9,013 bases of DNA. It comes from an uncultured Anaerolineaceae bacterium. Its GTDB lineage: Bacteria > Chloroflexota > Anaerolineae > Promineifilales > Promineifilaceae. A program made the position numbers and the translations under genes. Location: positions 1 to 9,013 of the forward strand of contig CALBTC010000132.1 in assembly GCA_937967805.1 (NCBI GenBank). The letters run 5' to 3'. Positions 1-5,949 of the stretch are shown here, piece after piece (the stretch's first letter is position 1; every line of letters begins with the position of its first letter). Under the pieces are notes generated by a model. That model was not told the origin of the DNA. It ran no database searches and was given only the letters and a program-made list of their open reading frames with translations.

Positions 1-335
1 TCTCCCGACAATTGTCGCCACTGTGCGCATCGTTGTGCTCCGTATCCGGTAGTGGAAAGCCAGAACCCGATCAGATTGACCACAAAGAGCGATAAACGAA
101 TTTTTTAGCGCTCTCTGGTTTCAATCTACCTTAGCGGAGAACGGTTCCTTTGGTCAATGCCATTTTGTGGGAATGACCAGGTTTTGGACATTGATTATAC
201 GGCGGATTTTTATAAAAGTTGCGGTAGTTTCAGAATACTCGGTTTGACTGCGGGTTTCTAGCTCAACCGTCTTGCTATGCCAGAACACGACAACTTCTGG
301 ATTCTCCGCAAATTAAATAGTCTTGCGCTGCACAC
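1..335. other. Stretch without a recognisable gene
   Basis: I see no convincing coding region here on either strand. The stretch lies downstream of the kinase gene. It holds a weak interrupted hairpin (AGAGCG at 86-91 with CGCTCT at 109-114, plus an inner TAAA/TTTA pairing) and short inverted repeats built on TGACCA/TGGTCA (77-82, 151-156, 174-179). No good U-tract follows the hairpin on the minus strand, so it is at best a poor terminator for the kinase gene. The window edge prevents judging whether this is the flank of another gene. Confidence 0.5.
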
Positions 336-2303
336 CTACTCACCTGCCCCTTGATTGGCGTAAAAGCGCATCACCGACTCGACGGCCGCCAAATTTTGCT
401 CAAAATCGGTGGCCGTGTAGTCGGTTAGCAGCACAGAGATGGCCGGAATGCCTTGCTTGTCCAGCCAGTTGGTAGCATCTCCCTGTACTTCCCGGTTCAC
501 CAATGCTTCAAAATCGGCAATGCGATAATCTGTGGCGCCGCCGTAAATATCGGCCAGAGTTTGGGAAACAGTGGTACCCTCGGCACATTCACCCGGTGAG
601 ACCAGACCCAAAGCCGCCTTCGCCTGCCAAAAGATGACGGCCGTACTCTCTTGCGCCGTGATAAAGTTAGCCAGACTGCGCACTTCCGGCTCGGAAAATG
701 GCTCTGTGCCACCCAAGCCGTCCGGTGAATCGGTGCCCCAGGGTGGATTGGGTATCCAACGACAATCCCAATTTCGGTTTAAATCTACCCCATTGGCATT
801 AAGGCGACCTGGCAGTTGGCCCGGCGCACGTGGACTGTCCGGATTGGCATTGGGCACCACAATCATGGTGATTTCAGAGGGAATAGCGTCCAGATTCTCA
901 ATAAAATGTCCAATCATCTGGTTAGCCAATTCCACCGTGCCGGGAGCAAAGCCGGCGTGAAGCCCGCCAACAAAAACAAGCACCGTCGGTCCCGTCCCCA
1001 GCCGCACCGCCTCGATAGGCGTGCCCTCAACCGACTGACCGATTGAGGTAATCACGGGCGTGGGCAGCGGCGTCACCGTCGCAGATGTGACGGTAGGCGT
1101 GCGTGTAGGTGCGGCAGTGGTTCGGGTTGGGCTCACCGTGTCTGTTGGCGGCGCCGCCGGTATGATGCGGGTGGGGATCACCAGGCCAATCGTACTGGCT
1201 GTGGGTGTCAGTGTCGGCTCGGGTTCAGCCAGCAGTTGGGGTCCCCAGATAACGCCAGCCAGCAAAAGCACGCCCAGCAAGCCGGCAGCAAGCCAGCGCA
1301 ACGGCCGTCTACCCTTGTCTACTACCTCAACTTCTGGTTTGACCGGCTCAGGGACGGCCGTTTCCAATTCAGCCGCTACCGTCGCGGGACCCTCAACCAG
1401 TATCGTGGGCTTATCCTCGTGGCTGGCCGGCTCGGTTTGCTGGCCTGATGGCGTCAATTCCCCATAGGGCACTCCATGCGACAGGCCAGACAATGTTTGT
1501 GAAATAGCCGAGGTCAGTTCCGTTGCCGTGCTAAAACGGGCGTTTCTTTCCTTAGCCAGCACGCGCTGAATGACGTCTTCAAAACCATTGGGCAGGTCTG
1601 GTTTGATCTCGCGAATGTGAGGGATGGGGTTGAGCACGTGGGCCATCATCTGTTTAACAGGCGTATCGGCGCGATACGGTTTGCGCCCGGTGAGCATTTC
1701 AAAAAGGATGATGCCCAAGGTATAGATGTCAGAACGGCCGTCCAGCGATGCCTCGCCATGAATTTGTTCCGGGCTCATGTAAGCGGGGGTGCCAATGACG
1801 CCGCTGCCGGTCAGGGCTGTGTTGCTTCCCTGCGCCAATTTGACGATGCCGAAGTCAGTGAGGAAGGCGTTGTTGTACTGGTCGAACAGGATGTTGCCCG
1901 GCTTAAGATCGCGATGGATGACGCCCTGCTGGTGGGCATGGTCCAATGCCCCGGCCAGGCGCTGAATGATGGGCACGGCCGTTTCCAAAGGCAGTGGCCC
2001 GGCAATAATTCGCTCGGCCAGCGTGCCACCCGGCATATAGCGCATGACCAAATATGGCTGAGCATTATCTTCACCATAATCGTACACGGGCACGATGGCG
2101 GGATGCTCCAGGGTGGCAATGATGCGGGCTTCACGCTCGAAGCGGCCGCGAAACGTAGGATCGTCGCGCAAGGCGCGCGACATCACCTTCAGGGCCACTT
2201 TGCGGCCAAAGCGTGGGTCGCTTGCTAAATAGACGGTGGCCATGCCGCCTCGCCCCAGCTCAGCTTCTATTTCGTAACGGCCGTACTTCTTCTTGCTCAA
2301 CAA
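336..2303 (-). CDS. Transmembrane Ser/Thr protein kinase with extracellular degenerate M14 carboxypeptidase-like domain
   Basis: The cytoplasmic N-terminus is a complete PknB/Hanks-type kinase. Visible motifs are the glycine loop GRGGMATVY (17-25), VALK with Lys39, the helix-C Glu58, HRDLKPGN (130-137), DFG (150-152), GTPAYMSPE (171-179), DIYTLG (192-197) and a closing Arg256. A linker leads to one membrane segment (about 337-354). A Thr/Pro-rich stalk (361-418) and an M14 metallocarboxypeptidase-like domain (about 420-650) follow. The M14 domain keeps GGLH (His449), NPD (487-489) and NGVDLNRNW (504-512). It lacks the zinc-ligand Glu after the His (Phe452/Ala453), the second zinc His (Trp559/Gln560) and the catalytic Glu after GIPAISV (Leu625). 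I infer phosphorylation-based signalling with an outer ligand-binding pseudo-peptidase. The start is TTG: a stop codon lies directly before it, a GGGGG run lies upstream, and the first in-frame ATG would cut the glycine loop. It seems monocistronic. Confidence 0.93.
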   Translation of the reverse strand: MLSKKKYGRYEIEAELGRGGMATVYLASDPRFGRKVALKVMSRALRDDPTFRGRFEREARIIATLEHPAIVPVYDYGEDNAQPYLVMRYMPGGTLAERIIAGPLPLETAVPIIQRLAGALDHAHQQGVIHRDLKPGNILFDQYNNAFLTDFGIVKLAQGSNTALTGSGVIGTPAYMSPEQIHGEASLDGRSDIYTLGIILFEMLTGRKPYRADTPVKQMMAHVLNPIPHIREIKPDLPNGFEDVIQRVLAKERNARFSTATELTSAISQTLSGLSHGVPYGELTPSGQQTEPASHEDKPTILVEGPATVAAELETAVPEPVKPEVEVVDKGRRPLRWLAAGLLGVLLLAGVIWGPQLLAEPEPTLTPTASTIGLVIPTRIIPAAPPTDTVSPTRTTAAPTRTPTVTSATVTPLPTPVITSIGQSVEGTPIEAVRLGTGPTVLVFVGGLHAGFAPGTVELANQMIGHFIENLDAIPSEITMIVVPNANPDSPRAPGQLPGRLNANGVDLNRNWDCRWIPNPPWGTDSPDGLGGTEPFSEPEVRSLANFITAQESTAVIFWQAKAALGLVSPGECAEGTTVSQTLADIYGGATDYRIADFEALVNREVQGDATNWLDKQGIPAISVLLTDYTATDFEQNLAAVESVMRFYANQGAGE

Positions 2304-2349
2304 TTACCCCCGCGCCGGGTACGCCAATAATTTCTCAAAATCGGTAAAC

Positions 2350-2378
2350 ATTATGTAATAATTGAGGAAAAAATACAA
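2350..2378 (-). promoter_or_regulatory. Candidate sigma70-type promoter of the kinase gene
   Basis: On the minus strand a -35 box TTGTAT (2373-2378) and a -10 box CATAAT (2350-2355) are separated by exactly 17 bp. Initiation would fall near 2343, giving a leader of about 40 nt before the TTG start. The -35 matches the consensus at four of six positions and the -10 at five of six. It lies just downstream of the tRNA terminator, so read-through from the tRNA promoter could also supply transcript. Confidence 0.45.
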
Positions 2379-2380
2379 TC

Positions 2381-2419
2381 AAAACAAAAAGGCTGTAGCA
2401 AACTTGATGCCACAGCCTT
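2381..2419 (-). terminator. Rho-independent terminator after tRNA-Thr
   Basis: AAGGCTGT (2389-2396) pairs with ACAGCCTT (2412-2419). One mismatch and a further GC/GC pair extend the stem, and the loop is about 9 nt. On the minus strand it is followed by TTTTTGTTTT (complement of 2381-2390), which is a typical U-tract. It sits about 10 bp past the tRNA 3' end, so it most simply ends the tRNA transcript. Confidence 0.8.
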
Positions 2420-2428
2420 TATTTTGCA

Positions 2429-2501
<73 letters not shown>

Positions 2502-2513
2502 ACTGCGCTGAGA

Positions 2514-2542
2514 ATTATAACAACCTCATTACCGCTTGACAA
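2514..2542 (-). promoter_or_regulatory. Promoter of tRNA-Thr
   Basis: The minus strand carries TTGTCA (2537-2542), a 17-bp spacer and a perfect TATAAT (2514-2519). Transcription would start about 6 nt before the mature tRNA 5' end at 2501, a normal arrangement for a tRNA gene. The -35 box overlaps the -35 box of a plus-strand promoter. Confidence 0.85.
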
Positions 2543-2563
2543 ACAAAAGTTCCCGCTTATAGT
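2536..2563 (+). promoter_or_regulatory. Promoter of the pentapeptide-lysA operon
   Basis: The plus strand carries a perfect TTGACA (2536-2541), a 16-bp spacer and TATAGT (2558-2563). It would start transcription near 2570, leaving a leader of about 190 nt before the first gene at 2763. It is back-to-back with the tRNA promoter, and the two -35 hexamers share five base pairs. Confidence 0.65.
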
Positions 2564-2577
2564 TTGCCTGAAAAGCC

Positions 2578-2602
2578 AACGCAGTGGCGCGGAGGCGCAG
2601 AG
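2578..2602 (+). repeat. Dispersed GC-rich repeat, copy 1 (operon leader)
   Basis: This 25-bp element reads AACGCA, two variable bases, then GGCGCGGAGGCGCAGAG. It matches a second copy inside lysA (4275-4299) at 23 of 25 positions. It is internally repetitive, with units like GGCGCGGA and GGCGCAGA. It lies in the untranslated leader, just downstream of the plus-strand promoter. Confidence 0.75.
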
Positions 2603-2687
2603 AAATTTGAGGAGTATTCTACCTTTTTCTGTGTCTCATTTTCCTAGAAGACGACATGAACTTGCGTACACCATCACGAAGGTAAAT

Positions 2688-2738
2688 CTCACGCCAAGCC
2701 GCCAAGAGTGCCAAACGGTCTTTGCAACTTTGCGTGAG
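2688..2738. repeat. Imperfect palindromic repeat in the operon leader
   Basis: CTCACGCCAAG (2688-2698) is answered by CTTTGCGTGAG (2728-2738), complementary at 10 of 11 positions. The match continues inward, giving arms of about 20 bp with four mismatches around a centre near 2713. It lies 12 bp before the Shine-Dalgarno site of the pentapeptide gene. In the transcript it could fold into a leader hairpin. The sequence is of a CGCAAAG-type dispersed repeat style, related in flavour to the repeat at 2578. Confidence 0.55.
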
Positions 2739-2749
2739 GCTATTTTCGC

Positions 2750-2754
2750 AGGAG
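2750..2754 (+). promoter_or_regulatory. Ribosome binding site that sets the pentapeptide gene start
   Basis: AGGAG lies 8 nt before the ATG at 2763. It favours that start over an in-frame TTG at 2607, whose extra 52 codons are translated repeat sequence without family resemblance. Confidence 0.75.
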
Positions 2755-2762
2755 CAGACAAT

Positions 2763-3275
2763 ATGCCCGTGCTTGAGATGATCAAAGAAACTGTAGACAC
2801 GGTTGGTTCGGATAAGGTAAACCTCACCGGTGAAGATTTGCACGGCAGGGATTTGTCTGAATTTAATCTGAAGAAAGCCAATCTCACGAGGGTCAATTTA
2901 CAAAACGCCACTCTGAAAAAGATTAACCTGAACGAAGCCACACTGGAATGGACAAATTTTTCCGGCGCAGACCTGACAGAGGCGGACCTGTCGAAAGCCA
3001 AACTGTTTCGCGCCAATTTAGAAAAGGCAAACCTGGAAAACTGCAATCTGAGCGAAGCGTACTTGGGTAAGGTAAACTTGCGCGGGGCCACCTTGAAAAA
3101 TGCCGATTTAAGCAAGGCCAAGCTGCATTACGCCGATTTGCGGGATGCCAAACTGGAAGATACCAACATTGAAGGCATTGATCTGCGCTGGTCCCGCTAC
3201 AACAGTCAAACGGTGTGGCCTAATGAGAAGTTTGATCCCTCACTGACCGGGGCGATTTTGTATGAGCGGGAATAG
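2763..3275 (+). CDS. Pentapeptide-repeat protein
   Basis: This 170-residue protein is almost entirely a run of A(D/N)LXX-type pentapeptides from about residue 19 to 143, for example LTEAD, LSKAK, LFRAN, LEKAN, LGKVN and LKNAD. Known members fold into a right-handed quadrilateral beta-helix. It ends with a cap (YNSQTVWP, then FDPSLTGA) that is common in this family. There is no signal peptide or membrane segment, so it is probably cytoplasmic. The family includes gyrase-protecting DNA mimics (Qnr, MfpA), but most members have no known role and nothing here assigns one. The start is ATG with AGGAG 8 nt upstream. The stop overlaps the lysA start by 14 bp, implying translational coupling. Unlike most of its neighbours it contains no ACGGCCGT octamer. 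Confidence 0.9.
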   Translation: MPVLEMIKETVDTVGSDKVNLTGEDLHGRDLSEFNLKKANLTRVNLQNATLKKINLNEATLEWTNFSGADLTEADLSKAKLFRANLEKANLENCNLSEAYLGKVNLRGATLKNADLSKAKLHYADLRDAKLEDTNIEGIDLRWSRYNSQTVWPNEKFDPSLTGAILYERE

Positions 3276-4542
3276 GATTGGGGGATACGGCCGTTTCCAA
3301 TACCACAACAACCAACTCCACTGCGAAGACGTTCCCCTATCCCAACTAGCCGCCGCGGAAGGCACACCTCTTTACGTCTACAGCCAAGCCATAATTCTAG
3401 ATAACGCCCAAACGTATCTGAAGCAAGCCGGCAACGGTGCGCTGGTTTGCTACGCCGTCAAAGCCAACGGCAACCCGACCATCTTGCGCCTGCTGGCAAA
3501 AACCGGACTGGGCGCCGACGTCACCAGCGGCGGTGAGCTGTTTCTGGCGCTGCACGCGGGCTTTGCCCCGGACAAAATCATCTACTCCGGCGTGGGCAAG
3601 CTACGCCACGAAATTGAAGAGGCCCTCAGGGCAAATATCCGCGCCCTGCACGTAGAATCGGAGATGGAGCTGGCCCAAATTGCGGCCATCGCCACAGAAC
3701 GGCAGCAAATGGCCCGCATTGGCGTGCGCGTCAACCCGGACATTCCCGTCGAGACCCATCCGTACATCAGCACGGGAGCGGCGCAGCATAAGTTTGGGGT
3801 TTCGCCGGAGACGGCCGTTACCCTCCTCCACTTTGCCGCCCAACATCCCTGGCTCCAGCCGGTTGGTCTGGCGGCCCACATCGGCTCGCAAATTCTAGAC
3901 CTCGAACCGTTTGCCGCCTCGACCCGCTTCCTGGTCGGCCTGGCCGATGAGCTAAGCGCCGGCGGCGTCCGGCTGGATTATTTGGACGTGGGGGGTGGCT
4001 TGGGCGTGGCGTATGCAAGTGAAAAGTGGAAAGTGAAAAGTGAAAAGATTGAGGCGTGGGTGAGCATGGTTTCTGAGCCGGTGCAGCGGGACGGCTACGG
4101 GCTGGTGATGGAGCCGGGACGGTCGATCGTGGCCGAGGCGGGGGTGCTGCTGACGCAGGTAGTTTACACAAAGTCACAGGGAGCGAAGCAGTTTGCCATT
4201 GTTGATGCGGCGATGAATGATTTACTGCGGCCAACGCTGTACGGCGCGTATCATGAGATTTTGCCGGTGGATTTAACGCAAAGGCGCGGAGGCGCAGAGG
4301 TGAGTTACGACGTGGTGGGGCCGATTTGCGAAACGGGGGATTTTTTGGCAAAAGATAGAGCGCTGCCGCCCCTGGCTTCTGGTGATTTGTTGGCGATTAC
4401 CCATGTGGGGGCGTATGGTTTTGCGATGAGCAGTAATTATAACGGCCGTCTCCGCCCGGCAGAGCTTTTGGTAGACGGGAACCAAATCCACCGAATCTGC
4501 CAACGCCAAACCTATCAACACCTACTCAACCACATCGGGTAA
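3262..4542 (+). CDS. lysA: Diaminopimelate decarboxylase
   Basis: A PLP-dependent fold-type III decarboxylase that converts meso-diaminopimelate to L-lysine and CO2, the last step of lysine synthesis in the cytoplasm. Visible motifs are YAVKAN with the Schiff-base Lys67, AHIGSQ (205-210), the phosphate-binding GGG (244-246), EPGR (284-287), MNDLLRPTLYGAYHEI (318-333), the CET motif (Cys356, Glu357) and GAYG with NYN near 383-394. At 426 residues it has full family length, and all active-site blocks are intact. ATG 3262 is chosen because the N-terminus then matches the family; a GGGG run 9 nt upstream may be a weak ribosome site. Two loops carry simple or dispersed repeat DNA translated in frame: SEKWKVKSEK (253-262) and TQRRGGAE (339-346). 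The next gene begins 3 bp after the stop. Confidence 0.95.
   Translation: MSGNRIGGYGRFQYHNNQLHCEDVPLSQLAAAEGTPLYVYSQAIILDNAQTYLKQAGNGALVCYAVKANGNPTILRLLAKTGLGADVTSGGELFLALHAGFAPDKIIYSGVGKLRHEIEEALRANIRALHVESEMELAQIAAIATERQQMARIGVRVNPDIPVETHPYISTGAAQHKFGVSPETAVTLLHFAAQHPWLQPVGLAAHIGSQILDLEPFAASTRFLVGLADELSAGGVRLDYLDVGGGLGVAYASEKWKVKSEKIEAWVSMVSEPVQRDGYGLVMEPGRSIVAEAGVLLTQVVYTKSQGAKQFAIVDAAMNDLLRPTLYGAYHEILPVDLTQRRGGAEVSYDVVGPICETGDFLAKDRALPPLASGDLLAITHVGAYGFAMSSNYNGRLRPAELLVDGNQIHRICQRQTYQHLLNHIG
4019..4046 (+). repeat. Imperfect heptamer tandem repeat inside lysA
   Basis: There are four adjacent 7-bp units: GTGAAAA, GTGGAAA, GTGAAAA, GTGAAAA. They encode the basic stretch SEKWKVKSEK just after the GGG phosphate-binding motif. 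Gain or loss of one unit would shift the reading frame, because 7 is not a multiple of 3. Confidence 0.8.
4275..4299 (+). repeat. Dispersed GC-rich repeat, copy 2 (within lysA)
   Basis: This is identical to the leader copy at 2578-2602 except for two bases (AA in place of GT after AACGCA). It is read in frame as TQRRGGAE, between the GAYHEILPV and YDVVGPICETGD blocks of diaminopimelate decarboxylase. That region is expected to be a tolerant surface loop. Confidence 0.8.
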
Positions 4543-4545
4543 ACC

Positions 4546-5316
4546 ATGAAACGATTTTTTCGACCCAAAACGGCCGCTTTTCTTCTTTTCACCGTCCTAC
4601 TTCTGCTCTCCCTGGCACTGAATGGCTATCTTTTTCTTAAAGCACAACAATACTATCTTGAACTCAACGGCACCCGACTGAACCCATTAGGGCTAAGTTT
4701 TTATCCGCCTGAATCAACCACAGTACAGCAAGAGGTTGGCGAGATTACGGCCGTATTCTTCGGTGATTCTCGTGCCGCCCAGTGGTCAAATCCAAGCGAA
4801 ATGAACAATTATCGTTTCATAAATCGAGGCATTGGCTCACAGACTTCAGTTCAGATAGCTGCTCGTTTTCAACAGCACATAGAACCGCTTCAACCCGACC
4901 TCATCATTGTGCAAATGTGCATCAATGACCTTAAAACAATCCCTCTTTTCCCACAGAATGAGCAGGCAACTATTCAAAACTGTCTGTCCAACATCGACCA
5001 GGTGTTGGCAGAAGCAGAGCAAATTGGTGCTACGGTTATCTTGACTACCGTCTTTCCCGTTGGCGATGTACCTCTGGAACGACAAATTGTGTGGTCGCCA
5101 GCAATTCCAAAGGCAGTAACGGCCGTAAACGAACAAATCCGCACCAAAGCCAGCAACAACGTCTACATTTTTGACACCTTCAACCTTCTGGTCGATGAGC
5201 GTGGTTTAATCAACCGGGAATTTGCCTTTGATGAGCTCCACCTGAATGAAGCTGGCTATGCTTACCTCAATGACGAACTGGTACAATACTTGCATGTCCA
5301 AGAGTTCCCCCCCTGA
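4546..5316 (+). CDS. Membrane-anchored SGNH/GDSL-family hydrolase
   Basis: The 256-residue protein begins with a basic stretch and a hydrophobic segment (about 11-31). This is probably an uncleaved anchor or signal, placing the catalytic domain outside the membrane. SGNH blocks are visible: block I FFGDSR with nucleophile Ser75, block II NRGIGS (Gly95 or Gly97), block III CIND (125-128) with the oxyanion Asn127, and block V DELHLN with Asp229 and His232. Block III normally reads GxND, so the Gly is Cys125 here. The family hydrolyses esters of lipids, acylated sugars or polysaccharides; the substrate cannot be told. It lies 3 bp after lysA, and its end overlaps the next gene by about 23 bp, so it belongs to the same operon. 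It is also related to uncharacterised GDSL-like lipase/acylhydrolase proteins. Confidence 0.85.
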   Translation: MKRFFRPKTAAFLLFTVLLLLSLALNGYLFLKAQQYYLELNGTRLNPLGLSFYPPESTTVQQEVGEITAVFFGDSRAAQWSNPSEMNNYRFINRGIGSQTSVQIAARFQQHIEPLQPDLIIVQMCINDLKTIPLFPQNEQATIQNCLSNIDQVLAEAEQIGATVILTTVFPVGDVPLERQIVWSPAIPKAVTAVNEQIRTKASNNVYIFDTFNLLVDERGLINREFAFDELHLNEAGYAYLNDELVQYLHVQEFPP

Positions 5317-5905
5317 TTTCAAGCAACGAATCCGCACGGCCGTTCCCAACGCTGTGACTTCAATTCGGGTAATACTTGCGCCACTGCTTTTGGTTTGGGC
5401 GTGGAACGGCCGTGTTGGTATTCCCTTTGCCATTGTTCTGGTCGTTGGTGCCGCGACGGATTTTGTGGACGGCTTTCTGGCGCGGCGGCTGGAAACCACT
5501 TCGGCCCCCTCCAGCCGCTTTGATAGCGCCGCCGACGTGCTTTTTTACCTGACGGCGTTTGTCTCTGTCTGGCTGGTGTATCCTGACGTGGTGCGCACGC
5601 ATTGGCCAGGACTGTCGCTGTTGGCCGGTTTGGAACTGCTGCGGGTTACCGTGGACTACGTAAAGTTTCGTCGCGAAGCCAGCTACCACATGTGGAGCGC
5701 CAAGGTGTGGAACCTCGCGATTTTGCTCGCGCTGGTGGGATTGATGGGCTTTGGCATCGCCGGCTGGCTCTTTAAACTGCCCATCGTGGTAGGCATTCTC
5801 ACCAACCTGGAAGCGTTGGCTGCCTCCCTGCTGCTGCCTACCTGGACCCACGACGTGCCCACCGTCTACCACGCCTACAAAATTCGCCAGGACGGTGGTC
5901 GGTAA
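5294..5905 (+). CDS. CDP-alcohol phosphatidyltransferase family membrane protein (PgsA-like)
   Basis: An integral membrane enzyme that would move a phosphatidyl group from CDP-diacylglycerol, or a similar CDP-alcohol, to an acceptor alcohol in phospholipid synthesis. The family signature is present: Asp56, Asp59-Gly60, Ala63-Arg64, then Asp77 and Asp81, so all four metal-binding and catalytic Asp are kept. The Gly four residues before the third Asp is Ser73. PNAVTSIRVILAPLLL (18-33) is the usual first helix, and four to five more hydrophobic segments follow. The closest named relative would be phosphatidylglycerophosphate synthase, but the acceptor is unknown. ATG 5294 gives a normal short N-terminus. 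Upstream ATGs at 5246, 5258 and 5270 are in frame but would overlap the previous gene more. No strong ribosome site is seen, which suits translational coupling. Confidence 0.88.
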   Translation: MSKSSPPDFKQRIRTAVPNAVTSIRVILAPLLLVWAWNGRVGIPFAIVLVVGAATDFVDGFLARRLETTSAPSSRFDSAADVLFYLTAFVSVWLVYPDVVRTHWPGLSLLAGLELLRVTVDYVKFRREASYHMWSAKVWNLAILLALVGLMGFGIAGWLFKLPIVVGILTNLEALAASLLLPTWTHDVPTVYHAYKIRQDGGR

Positions 5906-5920
5906 TCCGTTATCCGTGCT

Positions 5921-5948
5921 CGGTAAACGGTAGCGCAACCGTTTACCG
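5921..5948. terminator. Hairpin between convergent genes, possible bidirectional terminator
   Basis: CGGTAAACGGT (5921-5931) and ACCGTTTACCG (5938-5948) form a perfect 11-bp stem with loop AGCGCA. Outer GGTAAT (5901-5906) and ATTACC arms could extend it with a bulge. It fills most of the 44-bp gap between the convergent stops at 5905 and 5950. No real T-tract follows on either strand, so it may be a Rho-independent-like barrier, an RNA-protecting 3' hairpin or a dispersed palindrome. Confidence 0.5.
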
Positions 5949-5949
5949 A

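Noticed and set aside
86..114. Interrupted hairpin as terminator of the kinase gene
   Set aside because: The stem is only six pairs plus an interrupted extension. It lies over 220 bp past the stop and has no convincing U-tract.
2143..2150. GCGGCCGC as a further member of the iterated palindrome family
   Set aside because: It shares the CGGCCG core but not the flanking A/T, so it was not counted with the ACGGCCGT copies.
571..2228. Plus-strand open frames opposite the kinase gene (571-960, 1060-1467, 1617-2228)
   Set aside because: They are antisense to a clearly recognised kinase-M14 protein and show no domain, start or ribosome site of their own.
2607..2762. In-frame TTG extension of the pentapeptide protein by 52 residues
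   Set aside because: The extra residues are translated repeat DNA without family similarity, and AGGAG 8 nt before the ATG at 2763 marks a better start.
3582..4351. Minus-strand open frames opposite lysA
   Set aside because: The lysA frame contains every active-site block of the family; the antisense frames are compositional shadows.
5246..5293. Longer start for the CDP-alcohol transferase at 5246
   Set aside because: It overlaps the SGNH gene by 71 bp and adds residues not typical of the family. ATG 5294 fits better, though this is not proven.
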